A stretch of 64,000 nucleotides of DNA from Tuctoria greenei (lineage: Eukaryota; Streptophyta; Magnoliopsida; Poales; Poaceae): assembly GCA_036927565.1 (NCBI GenBank), contig JAYESD010000002.1:73717735-73781734 (forward strand). Direction: 5' to 3'. Below, in pieces: positions 27,981 to 38,661 of the stretch. The notes beneath the pieces are model-generated. The model ran no database searches, had not been told where the DNA came from, and saw only the letters and a list, made by a program, of their open reading frames with translations. A program made the translations under genes and the position numbers. Position 1 is the first letter of the stretch, and every line of letters starts with the position of its first letter.

Positions 27981-30900
27981 GAACTCGCGCTCATCACTTT
28001 CCTCCGGACTAAGGTTGACATGTTTGCCTGGCAACCATCACAAATGTCTGGGATCCCTTGAGAGGTGATTGAGCACATCCTGAATATTTATCCCGATGCA
28101 CGGCAAGTACACCAGAAGCCCCGGAAGCAATCAATCGAGTGCCAGAACTTCATTCGATAGGAAATTAAGAAGTTGATCGAAGCTGGTTTCATCCGAGAGG
28201 TTCATCATCCAATATGGCTAGCAAACCCAGTTGTTGTACCCAAGGACGGCGGGAAGCTTTAGATATGTATCGACTACACCACCTTGAATAAGGCATGTCC
28301 AAAAGATCCATTTCCACTACCTAGAATAGATCAGATAGTGGACTGCACCTTCAGGTGTGAGCTATTGTGTTTCCTAGATGCATATTCTGGTTACCATCAG
28401 ATCCAAATGTCTAGGGAAGATGAAGAGTATATTGCCTTCATAGCAGTAGATGGATTGTGTTATTATACTGCCATGACTTTTGGTCTCAAAAAGACTGCTT
28501 CAACTTTTGTGCGAGCAATGCACAAAACATTTGGAGAGCTCATTAGGGACTTGGTGGAGGTCTACGTCGATGACATCATCGTGAAGGTGAAGAACAAGGA
28601 GTCACTCCTTGACAACCTGCAAGCCGTCTTCGACAAGCTGCGCATCACGCGCACCAAGCTGAACCTGGATAAATGTGTCTTCGAGGTTAGCTCCGGGAAG
28701 CGCCTCGGATTCTTGGTGACTCACCGAGTAATTGAGGCAAATCCAGCAAAGATCAAGGCCATTGAAGACATGCGGCCCCCAGCCCGCATCAAGGATGTCC
28801 AGAAGCTGACTGGATGTCTAGCTGCGCCCAGTCGGTTCATCTCAAGATTGGCCGAGCGGGCGCTACCCTTCTTCAAGTTATTGAGGAAGACCGGGCCATT
28901 CCATTTGTCCAAAGAAGCAGAAAATGTGTTCCAAGAGATTAAATAGCTCCTCACCACACTAACAATCCTGGTAGCTCTAAACCCTGGTGAGCCTCTACTA
29001 CTTTACATTTCGGCAACTACGGAGGCTGTCAGCATGGTCGTAGTCGCAGGAAGACTGGAGTCATCTCCAGTTCAGGAGCCCAGACCCCTATGGGAGGGTC
29101 CGGAGCTACCTGAAGGCGAGTATGGGTCCCAGCCCCCAGACACCGATCTTCAAGGCGAAATGCTAGAGGATCAACCTCTCTCATCTGAGAGAGTTCACAT
29201 GGCTGATCAAGACGATCTGGACCCCTCTGGGAGGGTCCGGGTTGAGCAAGAAGAAGTTTCGGACCCCTCCGGGAGGGTTTGGGAAGCTCAACAAGAAGGT
29301 TTGGACCCCTCCGGGAGGGTCTGGATTGATGAAGAAGAAGCTTTGGGCCCCTCCGGGAGGGTCCAGACCATCCAGCACCCAGTGTACTTCATCAACGAAG
29401 TACTTCACGACGCCAAGACTCAATACATTGAGGTGCATAAGCTGCTTTATGCAGTTCTTATTGCCTCAAGGAAGCTTCGTCATTATTTTCAAGGTCACAA
29501 CATATCAGTAGTAACCTCCTATCCACTGCGTGCCATACTGCACAATCCCAACTCTACTGGGAACATCGCCAAGTGGGCAGCGGAATTGGCAGAATTCGAT
29601 CTTGAATTCTTGCCACGACAATCTATGAAGAGTCAAACCTTGGCTGATTTTGTGGTGGAGTGGACACCTTCTCCGTCAAATCCTGGGGGCCCCAGTGAGC
29701 AGAAGCCGAACCTAAGGTCCCGATATTCACCAAACCTCACTGGAATCTCTACTTCGACGGGTCCGTGCAAAAGCAGTGGGCTGGAGCTGGAATCCTTCTC
29801 CTCGCTCCGACCGGGGAGAAAGTCAAGTACATGGTACACCTCGACTTCAAGGCAACAAACAACATGGCGGAGTATAAATCTATCATCTATGGGCTCAAGG
29901 TGGTGCTATCATTTGGCTTCAAGAAGATGTTGGTTAAGGGTGATTCACATCTCATCATCAAACAAGTTAAAGGAGAATGCAGCTGTAACAATCCACAACT
30001 CGTTGCTTACCTCCTTGAAGTCCAAAAGCTCCAAAAGGACTTTCACATCCTCGATCTCTACCATGTCCAACATCTCAATAACGCTGAAGCAGATGAACTC
30101 TGGATGAAGGCTTCAACCGGAGATTCAGCTCTTGATAGAGTTTTTGTTCGGAGATTTTCAATACCAACCGCTCAGCCAGTTGAAATGAGCGAAAGGGACA
30201 AGACCAGCACCTCAAAGCTGGCAGTCCCGGTGGCCCCGTTACCATGGCATCCACCAAGGGTCGTAGGTGCTGCAGGAAGCTCCGAGCAACCCAGCACGCA
30301 AGACTCAGAAGATCATGTTAGCTCCGATGCATGAATCTCGAAGATCTAGAGCTACTTGAAAGACAACAACCTTCCTGAAGACAGTGTATCTGCTGATCAG
30401 ATCGTCAGATTGGCTAAAAGATACACGCTTGTAGAAGGGGATCTCTATCGGCGCGGTGCCAACGGCGTCCTAATGCGGTGCATCACAAGGAAGAAGGTTG
30501 TGAGCTCCTCGCGGAGATCCATGGAGGCGAGTGTGGGAATCACGCGTCTTCCCGCACGTTGGTCGGTAAAGCCTTCCGGCATGGCTTCTATTAGCCTACA
30601 GCACTCCAGGATGCAGTTGAGCTGGTAAAAAAGTGTGAAGCGTGCCAGTTCCAGGCAAAACAAATTCACACGCCGGCTCAGTCACTACAAATGATACCTC
30701 CTACATAGCCATTCATTGTGTGGGGTATGGACATTTTGGGATCTTTCCTAAAAGCCGTCGGGAGTTACAGGTTCCTGTATGTCGCCATCGACAAGTTCAC
30801 CAAGTGGCCAGAAGCAACTCCAGTTGTGACATTCAACAAGCAGCCAGCTATCAAGTTCTTGAAGTCCATAGTCTGTCAATTTGGAGTTCCCAACAGAATC

Positions 30901-31566
30901 ATAACTGACAATGGGACCCAATTCACAAGTGCAGCATTCCAAGAATATTGTGAAGACCTCGGTATTCAAGTCAGCTACGCATCAGTAGCTCACCCGGCAA
31001 GTAATGGCCAAGCCGAGAGAGCAAATGCAAAAATATTGAAAGGACTCAAGACGTGCATATATGAGCGCCTGAAGAAACATGGAGCCAACTGGATAGAGGA
31101 GCTTCCATCCGCATTGTGGGCGAGCAGGACAACACGTAGTTGGTCAACTGAAGATACACCCTTCTTCCTGGTGTATGGAGTTGAAGCAGTCCTTCCTCCG
31201 GAGATCACCATGGGGTCACTCCGGGTCTGAACCTTCGACGAATCCGCGCAGGACCAGCTCCGGTGTGAGGACATTGACCTCGTCGATGAGGGAAGGTGCC
31301 AAGCAGTTGTTCGTAATGCACGTTATCGCCATTCGCTCAGGCGCTATCATAAAAGGCATGTGCGCAACCGACAGCTCAAGGAAGGCGATCCGGTGCTGCG
31401 GAGAATACTAACTCGTGAAGGGATGAACAAACATTCCCCCAGCTGGGAAGGTCCCTTCCAAGTGATCAAAGTATCTCGTCCCAGATGCGTGTGCTTGGCA
31501 ACAGAGGATGGGACTCCGCTCCCCAATCCTTGAAACATCGAGCACCTCCGTATGTTTTATGCTTAG
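27981..31566 (+). pseudogene. Tat-C pol remnant
   Basis: RT (28284-28946, YVDD kept), the first RNase H with five DPSGRVR-type modules (29080-29370), the second RNase H (about 29740-30120) and integrase (30356-31530: TDNGTQF, NGQAERANAK, so the catalytic Glu is followed by normal sequence). It ends in HLRMFYA-stop at 31564-31566. Stops include TGA for CGA at the ISP-Gly-Ile-Pro-Arg site (about 28060), TAG at about 28160 and others. Pieces between the stops are long, so decay is moderate. Confidence 0.88.
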
Positions 31567-31906
31567 TTTCACTAAGGTGAGTCTGTAATTACACACAATG
31601 TAAGTTATAGATTCTATACACAGAGTCGAGTAGGTCCTCCGGGAGAACATCCGGACCCCTCCGGGAGGGTTCGGGCAGCTCAAGCAACATTAAACTCATT
31701 CCTTGTGCTAAAAGTGTGGCTTACCTACCCTGGGTTAGAACAAGATGAATAGCACACTTGGCTTGGTTCCGAACCCTAAGTGTGTCCTTGTCTCCCCTGT
31801 AATTTGGACCTATAATGAAAGACATTATTGTGTAAAAGCGGACTCCACGTGCAATAATTTTGTACAGGCTCGTTTTTTTATTGTCCTTTTCCTTCTTGTA
31901 ACACCC
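31567..31906 (+). other. Tat-C post-pol spacer, first part, with stem-loop 2
   Basis: Non-coding. It holds a palindromic module (GGACCCCTCCGGGAGGGTT, about 31652-31670), GTGTGGCTTACCTACCCTGGG, and stem-loop 2 at 31753-31784 (CACACTTGG / CTAAGTGTG, 8 of 9 pairs). All have counterparts in Tat-B and Tat-A. The spacer is then cut by a solo LTR; it resumes at 34699. Confidence 0.55.
31753..31784 (+). other. Conserved stem-loop 2, Tat-C copy
   Basis: Arms CACACTTGG and CTAAGTGTG, loop with GGTTCCGAACC, which can itself pair (GGTT/AACC). Confidence 0.5.
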
Positions 31907-32019
31907 TCATTTTCATGCATCATGCATTGCATAAGTTCGTATGATTGTCTAACATTAATCCACATAAAAAAGGAATAAGTTTAAAATGAATTTAGAGCAA
32001 AACCGCACTTAAGACTTTT

Positions 32020-32370
32020 GGGAAGTGTGGACTAGTCCGATTTCTCTCTGACTGCGATCGGACTTGTCCGTTTTGCTGCGGACTAGTCTGTTTTTCCCTC
32101 TGGACATTTTCGGACTTCTCTGGCCCATAGCGGACTAGACCGGTATCCCAAATTGCTTGAAATTTTGCTAAGTCCCTGGACTAGTCCAGTAATCCGGCGG
32201 ACTTGTCCGTTTTTCCTCTGACTAAAGTCAGAATTGTTCGATTTTGGCCAGGCTTGTCTGTTTTTTCCCTCTGGATAAGTTCGGACTTGTCCGATGTTCA
32301 GTCTGGAATTGTCCAAAATCTCTCTGTCAATCTTTGGACTAGTCTGGCCCTTTTGCGAACTTGTTCGATA
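32020..32370 (+). repeat. CGGACTAGTCCG / CGGACTTGTCCG word array in the LTR
   Basis: About a dozen copies of GGACTAGTCC (palindromic) or GGACTTGTCC and one-base variants, spaced 20-35 bases, mostly separated by TTTTTCCCTCTGA-like linkers. A further pair occurs at 32901-32936. The array is in U3, upstream of the TATA box. Confidence 0.8.
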
Positions 32371-33149
32371 AATCATGACTCTGAGTTGATCTTTTGTTTC
32401 ACGAGTTTTTTTCGGGTTTTACCTTAAGTGGGCCTAGGGACGTCGTGCCTAACTCTTTTAGAGCCCATGTGGGACCCTAAAACCGACCCCTACTCACCCC
32501 CAAACTCGAAATCCATCCAACCCTAGCCTCCACCACTATATAAACAACCCCACCCCTTGGCTTGACATTTATTTGCCACTTTTTCACCTCACCCAAACCT
32601 TAGCTCGTGGATAGCCGCCACCAAGGAGGGAGAAGGAGATCTAGAGCAAGAAGAAGAGGAGGAGGAAATGAAAGAGGATCAAGATCTCCATCAACTTCGC
32701 GTTCTTTGTCAACAATTCACCATCAAGTTCTTCATCAACCCTAGATTATGAAGATCCAAGTGTTGCCTCCAAAACCCTTGATTCTTTGGAGTCTTAGACA
32801 CCTGGTATACCTTCTACTTCCTTTTTCTTACGTGAATTCAACCCCAAATCTCCAAATTTACGTCGATATAGAAAACCTAGATCACTAGTTCTGCGAAGGG
32901 TGGACTTGTCCGGTCCCTAGCGGACTAGTCCGGTTTTCCTGGTTAATTTCTGTTGAATTAATTCTAAATTGACTTGAATCAATTCTAAATCTGTCCAAAC
33001 TTGTAAATAACTATTAGAACTAGTTACTACACATTAATAGTAACCCATTAACTAGTTTTACCTCACATTTGCATTAATCATGCATGTCATGTCATATTGA
33101 GTAATATATCTGCACCTATTGATTGTAATTCTTGTCTTGTATGTTTGTT

Positions 33150-33282
33150 GCGCGGTTTAGACGGATTTGCGCTAGAGAGCGTTGCGGAGGACCTCCAGCA
33201 CCAAGAGTTTGAAGGCTTTGAACCGAACCAATCCCAAGAGCAAGGCAAGTGTCTTGATCATATTGATCCTGTTTTAAAATAA
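33150..33282 (+). other. Conserved exon-like micro-ORF inside the Chr LTR
   Basis: The stretch between TTTAG and CAAGGCAAGTG encodes GFALESVAEDLQHQEF and onward to GKCLDHIDP. The same peptide with mostly conservative changes occurs in Chr-2 (about 60556-60690) and on the - strand of both Chr-1 LTRs (about 41000-41100 and 48700-48800). The flanks look like a splice acceptor and donor. It may be a leader exon; it is not a known protein domain. Confidence 0.45.
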
Positions 33283-34693
33283 ATGTTTTGTTTTCAAAAT
33301 TGCATGCTTGTGTCAATTTGATAGGAAACCTATGATAGGGAGTTTACTAGCTTTATTTAACCACCCTTGTCACCTGGAATTCATGGTAGAGAGTTGGGAT
33401 GGGCTGTTTACACTTTTTGCTTCGCTTAATTAATTTGGTTGGGAAAATAACTATACCATTTAATTATGCACTAATGAGATTATGGTTAATATGAACTGGT
33501 TAATATGATATGGTAATGGGTGATCTAAGCAAGCCTGGTATGTGGATGGGTTGGATGTTACGGTGGTTTGGTTGCTTTAGATCTAAGGACCGGTTCATGC
33601 AAGAATAAGCGAGGACTAAAGTGCCACCATGAGGCCAAGTATGGGTGCGGCATAGCTGGTTAATTAGGGCTTTGCTAGTGCTGTTTGGACCATTAAGAAT
33701 GCTCGGGGAAGGGGTAGTCGGATTGGGTTTGTTGATGGTTGGTGAGACTACCCTGGGATCCGAATGGCTCAAGAGGGGGCCCTTGGTTGAAGATGTGCTC
33801 TGTAGGAGACATCGCCACCGGTGAAACCTCAGTGGGGTCTAAATAGGCTAGTAATCCATTTGTAAAGGCTATTTTGTGATCTCTTGGCCATACACCAAAG
33901 GATGTGTAATTGGCATAAGGGAAGTTCTTCAGTCGCCGACGGGTGATGAAATCAAAAACACGTGGGTAAAGTGGTACAAACTCTGCAGAGTCTAATAAAA
34001 CTATCATGATAGTCGTGCTCCCGGCTAAGAGCACGTGGACAACTTCAATGATTAGGGGAAATTTAGATTGGGATGGTTGGTAATTATGGTTTATTATAAT
34101 GGATATGGTTAATGGTAATGAGACATTTGGAATATGGTTGATGGTATCGAAATACAGACAGGAATTATGATAATTACATGGGTTATGATGGGTTATTTCA
34201 CATACATATAATACATTGCTTTTCAAATGTTTTAATGTACTTTTCAGCACTTAGTCATTATTATATTCGTCATTTGTATCAGCTACATGTCATACTTTCC
34301 ACACTTGCTGAGTACGACATGAACTCACCCTTGCAATTCCCCCACCAACAGTTGCAGGTCAGGATTGGGAGTATAACGATGATAATGCGGAGTTCTAGGC
34401 TGTGTCTGCCGTCAGCTTTGCCTGTAGTGTCGTTTGGAGCTGCGCTATCCCTTTTGCTTAGTTTGCTTAGTTGCTTATTTAGTTATTTCCACTGCATTAG
34501 TTGAAACTTGTCATTAATATTCATTAGAGCTTGTATTTGAGGTATTTTGAATTGTGTAATAAAAATGGTTAATTAATCTTGTTCTGTGGTAATTTTCTAT
34601 ATATCCTTTTGTGAATGCACTCGTGTATGTGTGTTAAACATCCTGAGCACACTTATGTGTTCACTTGGTTCATTTTCGGAATCGGGTGTCATA

Positions 34694-35115
34694 GTTCTTG
34701 TCTATAACGAAGTTGTGCAATTCTTTTTGAGCTTTAGTCCAAAGTTATTCGTTTGTTCTACAAGTGATATTGTCAATTTTTTTTTATCTTAGCATTGCTA
34801 GACGGTCTACTCGCCTGAACGCCAAAGTTATTGTTAGGTCTGGAGTGTGCTATCGACTTAGCCTGGTCAAGCACCCTAAGTACGCCACTCTACCTACATT
34901 ACGGCAGGCCTCAGTAGAGTGGGTCCTGAAGGCATTCAGATCTCGAGAGATTGCATCAATGTACTTGTTATTATATTGAGTTCTTTTGGATCTAAAAGTC
35001 AAATAAGAATAGTAAGTCGCAAAAGAGTTATAGACGAGAGGATGAATTTTACTGTTTTTCTTGTATTTAACGCGCAGGAAAAATGGAAAACTCATAGCGA
35101 TGGTGGAAGATGTCG
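34694..35115 (+). other. Tat-C spacer, second part, with stem-loop 1
   Basis: Includes TTGTCTATAACGAAGTTGTG, shared with the Tat-A and Tat-B spacers, and stem-loop 1 at 34843-34890 (GAGTG ... CACTC, inner ACTTAG / CTAAGT). No coding sequence is supported. Confidence 0.5.
34843..34890 (+). other. Conserved stem-loop 1, Tat-C copy
   Basis: The inner stem ACTTAG / CTAAGT is perfect, with loop CCTGGTCAAGCACC; flanking arms GAGTG / CACTC are kept. Confidence 0.55.
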
Positions 35116-35119
35116 GAGC

Positions 35120-36020
35120 TACTAAGCTCCGACATCCACCAAAGGAGACCCGTCGTCGACATTTCTAACATTGAAAGTGGGCATCCTCTGAGCTAACAAG
35201 CTCTAGTAACTCTCATGGGGGCTATCCGTCGACGTGAAGCATAATGACGATTCAAGCAAAGATGGTGAAAAAATGCCCCCAAGGGGATTCGCCATCGACG
35301 TATTATACATTGATGGTGGATATCGTCGAAGCTGGGAAACACCGACGATCCCAGGGGGCCCGCCGTTGATGTTTCTATGTGTTGACAGTGGGTGCCGTCA
35401 AAGCTACCAAGCTTCGACAACCCAAGGGGACCTGCCGTCGACATTCTACGCGTTGACAGTGGGCGCCGTCAGACCTACCAAGCTCCGACAACCCTAGGGG
35501 GGCCGCTGTCAACGTTCTACATGTTGACAGTGGGAGCTGTCGAAGCTACCAAGCCCCAACAACCCCAGGGGGCTCGCCTTCGACGTTCTACGCGTTGATA
35601 GTAGGCGTCGTCATACATACCAAGCTCCGACAACCCCCAGGGGGCCCGCCGTCGACGTTCTACGCGTTGACAGTGGGTGCTGTCGGACCTACCAAGCTCT
35701 GACAACCCCAGGGGGCCCACCGTCGACGTTCTACGCATTGACGGTAGGTGTCGTCAAAGCTATCAAGCTCCAACAACCCCAGGGGGCCCGCCGTCGACGT
35801 TCTACGCGTTGACAGTGGGCGTCGTCAGACCTACCAAGCTCCAACAACCCCAGGGGGCCCGGCGTCGACATTCTACACATTGATAGTGGGTGTCGTCAAA
35901 GCTACCAAGCTCCAACAACCCCAGGGGGCCCACCATCGATGTTCTACGCATTGATAGTAGGCATCGTCGGACCTACCAAGCTCTGACAACTCCCGGGGGG
36001 CCCGCCCTCGATGCAACAAA
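35120..36020 (+). repeat. About 70-bp tandem repeat array in the Tat-C spacer (10-11 clear units)
   Basis: Clear units begin near 35345, 35418, 35488, 35558, 35629, 35702, 35772, 35843, 35913 and 35985. Consensus elements are AAGCTCCGACAACCCCAGG, GGGCCCGCCGTCGACG and TTCTACGCGTTGACAGTGG. The purine core CCAGGGGGCCC imitates the polypurine tract. The same unit, reversed, forms the Tat-B array (6990-7575). Spurious ORFs arise in several frames. Confidence 0.88.
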
Positions 36021-36525
36021 GGGTCCCTGGAGGTGTTGGAGGTAAACTTTGGACCTAAATCCTAAAGGTGTTGGCTACAAGTTCGAAGCTTTCAAGTTAT
36101 CAACACATTGTCAAAACCTTTTGGTACATGTTCGTAATCAAATTGTGTACATCTACCAGGGGGCCAATAAAAATAAAGGACAATGCATTGAAGACAAACA
36201 CAAAATGGAATTCATTCGTTCGAGAAGAGTGGACTTCATTCATCGGAAGGACTGGATTACAAAATGAGGATTACAGTAAAAGGCAAAAGGAAAAGTTCCA
36301 AGCTATTGGAGGTTCTAAGTCCCGTGGAAAAAATAAGGCAACATTCTTGGCAGCTTCTTGGACACTGGCCCTGGCGGTACCCTCCTCTTCGACAATGGGT
36401 CCTTTGAAGACCGGATCTAGAGAAAGTTGGGGGTCTCAGCTCTTGTAACACGCCAGAACATATTCAGTGATATTCTTGCCCAGAGATTTCCCCTCTGTCT
36501 CCAATTCGTTGATGATGACGTAACC
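36021..36525 (-). pseudogene. Tat-C antisense gene: 3' UTR and C-terminal fragment
   Basis: On the - strand this matches the 3' UTR and last about 75 codons of the Tat-B antisense gene (6490-6960), including the region before the stop (VFEGPIxEE-like, about 36390-36420) and the polyA-like ATGAATGAAGTCC. The gene breaks at about 36525 (in the VGDVIADQLE motif), where Tat-B gag sequence begins. Confidence 0.75.
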
Positions 36526-36526
36526 C
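36524..36526. other. Deletion junction joining Tat-C to Tat-B
   Basis: Left of the point, sequence follows the reversed antisense gene (homologue GATGATGTCACCC); right of it, sequence follows reversed gag-protease (homologue CCATAGTGAACTG). Two to three bases (CC/CCC) are shared, a microhomology typical of illegitimate recombination. Confidence 0.65.
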
Positions 36527-38625
36527 GTAGTGAGCTGTAGCCATGAACCTATACAAGGCAGGCCTACCTAGGATGGCGTTGAAGAGCAAGCTAATGTGTG
36601 CAATGTCGAATACCAGCTTCTCGGTCATGTAGTTCTCACGAGTCCCGAAGTTCATGAGGAGTGTAATGGATCTGAGAGGGCTGATGGCCCCCGGACCTAC
36701 CCCGGAGAATGTACGTGAGGGGCGAAGGTTCGAGAGTCAGAGTTGGATCTTCACAAATGCTTCATAGCTTAGGAGGTTGAGCGTCGCCCCTCCATCTACC
36801 AAGACATGGTAGAGCTAGACGTTGTTGATGGTTGGAGACACCATCAATGGCAGTTGGCCAGCTCCGATCATGTTCCTGCGGCAGTCTGTAGCATCGAAAG
36901 TGATGGGAGTGTCCATCCACTTCCAATGTGGTTCTGCCTTGGCGGTAGGAGCTGCGGCAGCCATCTCTTGCCGCATAGTCTTGAGAATGCACCGAGAAGT
37001 GATATCCTAGGACCCTCCATATATGGCTTTGAGGGTCTTACGATGATCGTTGTCTAAGACGTCAGGATCATCGTCGACTGTGTTGTACACTTCCTTCGGG
37101 ACATTCTTGGGGTCCTGGAAGCCTAGCTCCATATCAGTCGGAGCTTCGTCAACTTTTTGTTTTCCTTCCCCCTAGCGGAAAGGGACTTCTTCCCAGCACT
37201 TGTTGTAGCGCTCGACAAGGTTTTGGACCTCCCGGCAATCTTCCAAATTGTGTTTGTCCATTTTGTGGATCGGACACCACATCTTTGGACCATCGTCATC
37301 TTCTGACGGAGGTCGAGGTCACTTTCCGAGGCGTGGCCCCCGGCCACCCGGAGCTGCAGCTGCCGCGGCAGTAGGTGTACCGATCGATGGCTTCTTTTTG
37401 CCATTGAACTTTTTCTTCTTCTTTCCACTACCGGAGGTAGCGGCTTCAGCTTTAGAGGACTTTTTCTTAGCCTCTGGAGCTAGCTTGGAATGCATTTCCC
37501 GACCCAGACTGAAGAGCTCCGTGACGCTAGTGATTTCTTTTGTCGCCAGCTTCTCCAGCATCTTCTTGTCTCTGACACCCTGTTTGAATGTCACGATGAC
37601 AGAAGCATTAGAGATGGAAGGGATGGTGTTTCGTACCTGAGAAAATCACAGTATGGATGATCGCAGCGATTCTCCCGACTTTTGTTGTATAGCAAAAAGG
37701 TCCAGTTTTGTGTCACGTCGGGTGTAGGAGCTACCGAAGTTGGCGGTGAACTGGTTGCATAGCTCCGCCCAACTGTTGATGGAGTCAGGCAGAAGACTCA
37801 CGGACCAGGACCCAGTTGTCCCAGTCAGAGCCACCGGAAAGTAGTTGGCCATCACGGCCTCATTGCCTCCTGCCGCTAGAATAGCGGTGGAATATATTTG
37901 GAGGAATCTGACGGGGTTGACAGTCTTGTCATATTTTTCCGGCAGATGAGGCCGGAACTTCTGCGGTGATCGGACCATGCCTAGATGCATGGCCAAGGCT
38001 GAGCAACCGCCCCTACTCCCAAAGGAGAAGGGTTTTCCCGAGCCTCTCGCCTCTCGCGAGCGCGCTCGATATGGATGCTGATGTCCTACTGTCTGTAGCG
38101 ATGATCAAGCACCGACTATAGATCATGTGTCGAGAGTCTCGACGCCATGTTAGTGTGACGCGCCCCGAAGGGCAGCGACGTCTCCTTCTAAGACACAACA
38201 CATCTCTGATGCTGTGAAGCTTGCGTATCAAGTCTTCCACACAAGATCCGGCACTGAGAAGGTGCCTGCCCTAAAGGGGGAGGACCTTGGTTGCTGAGGC
38301 CATCGGTTGCGGCAACAACCAGATGTTCCACATCAGCATGCCACTATTCCATTGCACCCTGAGGTGCTCCTGGCGGTGGTTGACGTTAAAGAAGAGTACG
38401 CGTAGCAATTAGCGCGTTCTCAGGGTTGTTGTGCGTCGATGCAGTGACTGACACCAAGACCCCATTATGTTGTCCGACATTGTTAGCCAGAGCAGGTGGT
38501 GGTGGTGGTGGTGGTGCGACGTCCATCGGGGCAACAGCACCTGCTAGTTGTTGCATGTTGGAGGGATTCCCTCCAGCTGGTTGCTCATCGTTGCCGTTGG
38601 ACGATCCTACGGGGGAATTTACCAT
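36526..38625 (-). pseudogene. Tat-B gag-protease remnant
   Basis: Starts MVNSPVGSSNGN at 38625, near the LTR and a primer site (TGGCGCGCCA at 38650-38659). The gag domain (37646-37996: LPEKYDKTVNPVRFL, TGSWSVSLLP) and the basic KKKKFNGKKK stretch are recognisable. The zinc-knuckle variant CPIHKMDKHNLEDC (37245-37290) keeps the CX2HX4HX4C pattern of Tat-A. The frame has stops and frameshifts and ends in the protease (ILGRPALYRFMA) at the deletion junction. Confidence 0.83.
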
Positions 38626-38661
38626 CTTGAAATCTCAAGGACCCTTTACTGGCGCGCCAAA

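Larger units (their letters stand above)
31907..34693 (+). mobile_element. Chromovirus solo LTR (Chr family), 2787 bp
   Basis: Starts TGTAACACCCTCATTTTC and ends GGGTGTCATA, matching the complete Chr-2 LTR (59146-62116). Left flank CTTCT (31902-31906) and right flank GTTCT (34694-34698) form a 5-bp duplication with one mismatch, and the Tat-B homologue of the empty site reads CCTTCTTGTCTATAAC. So the element recombined LTR to LTR, leaving one LTR. TATATAAA is at 32537-32544; an AATAAA is near 34558. Confidence 0.88.
24724..36525 (+). mobile_element. Tat-C: Gypsy/Tat copy, + strand, 3' end deleted
   Basis: Order on the + strand: 5' LTR, primer site, gag-protease, UAG, pol, spacer with stem-loops and tandem repeats, then the reversed C-terminal part of the antisense gene, where it stops at about 36525. 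The spacer is interrupted by a chromovirus solo LTR (31907-34693). It inserted into Tat-B RT after GGTGGT. No 3' LTR and no target duplication remain, because the 3' end was removed with neighbouring Tat-B sequence. Coding regions carry many stops, so it is older than Tat-A or has decayed faster. Confidence 0.85.

Noticed and set aside
35193..35954. Chain of short repetitive ORFs in the Tat-C spacer
   Set aside because: They follow the 70-bp repeat period on both strands and change frame from unit to unit; no conserved start or codon pattern.
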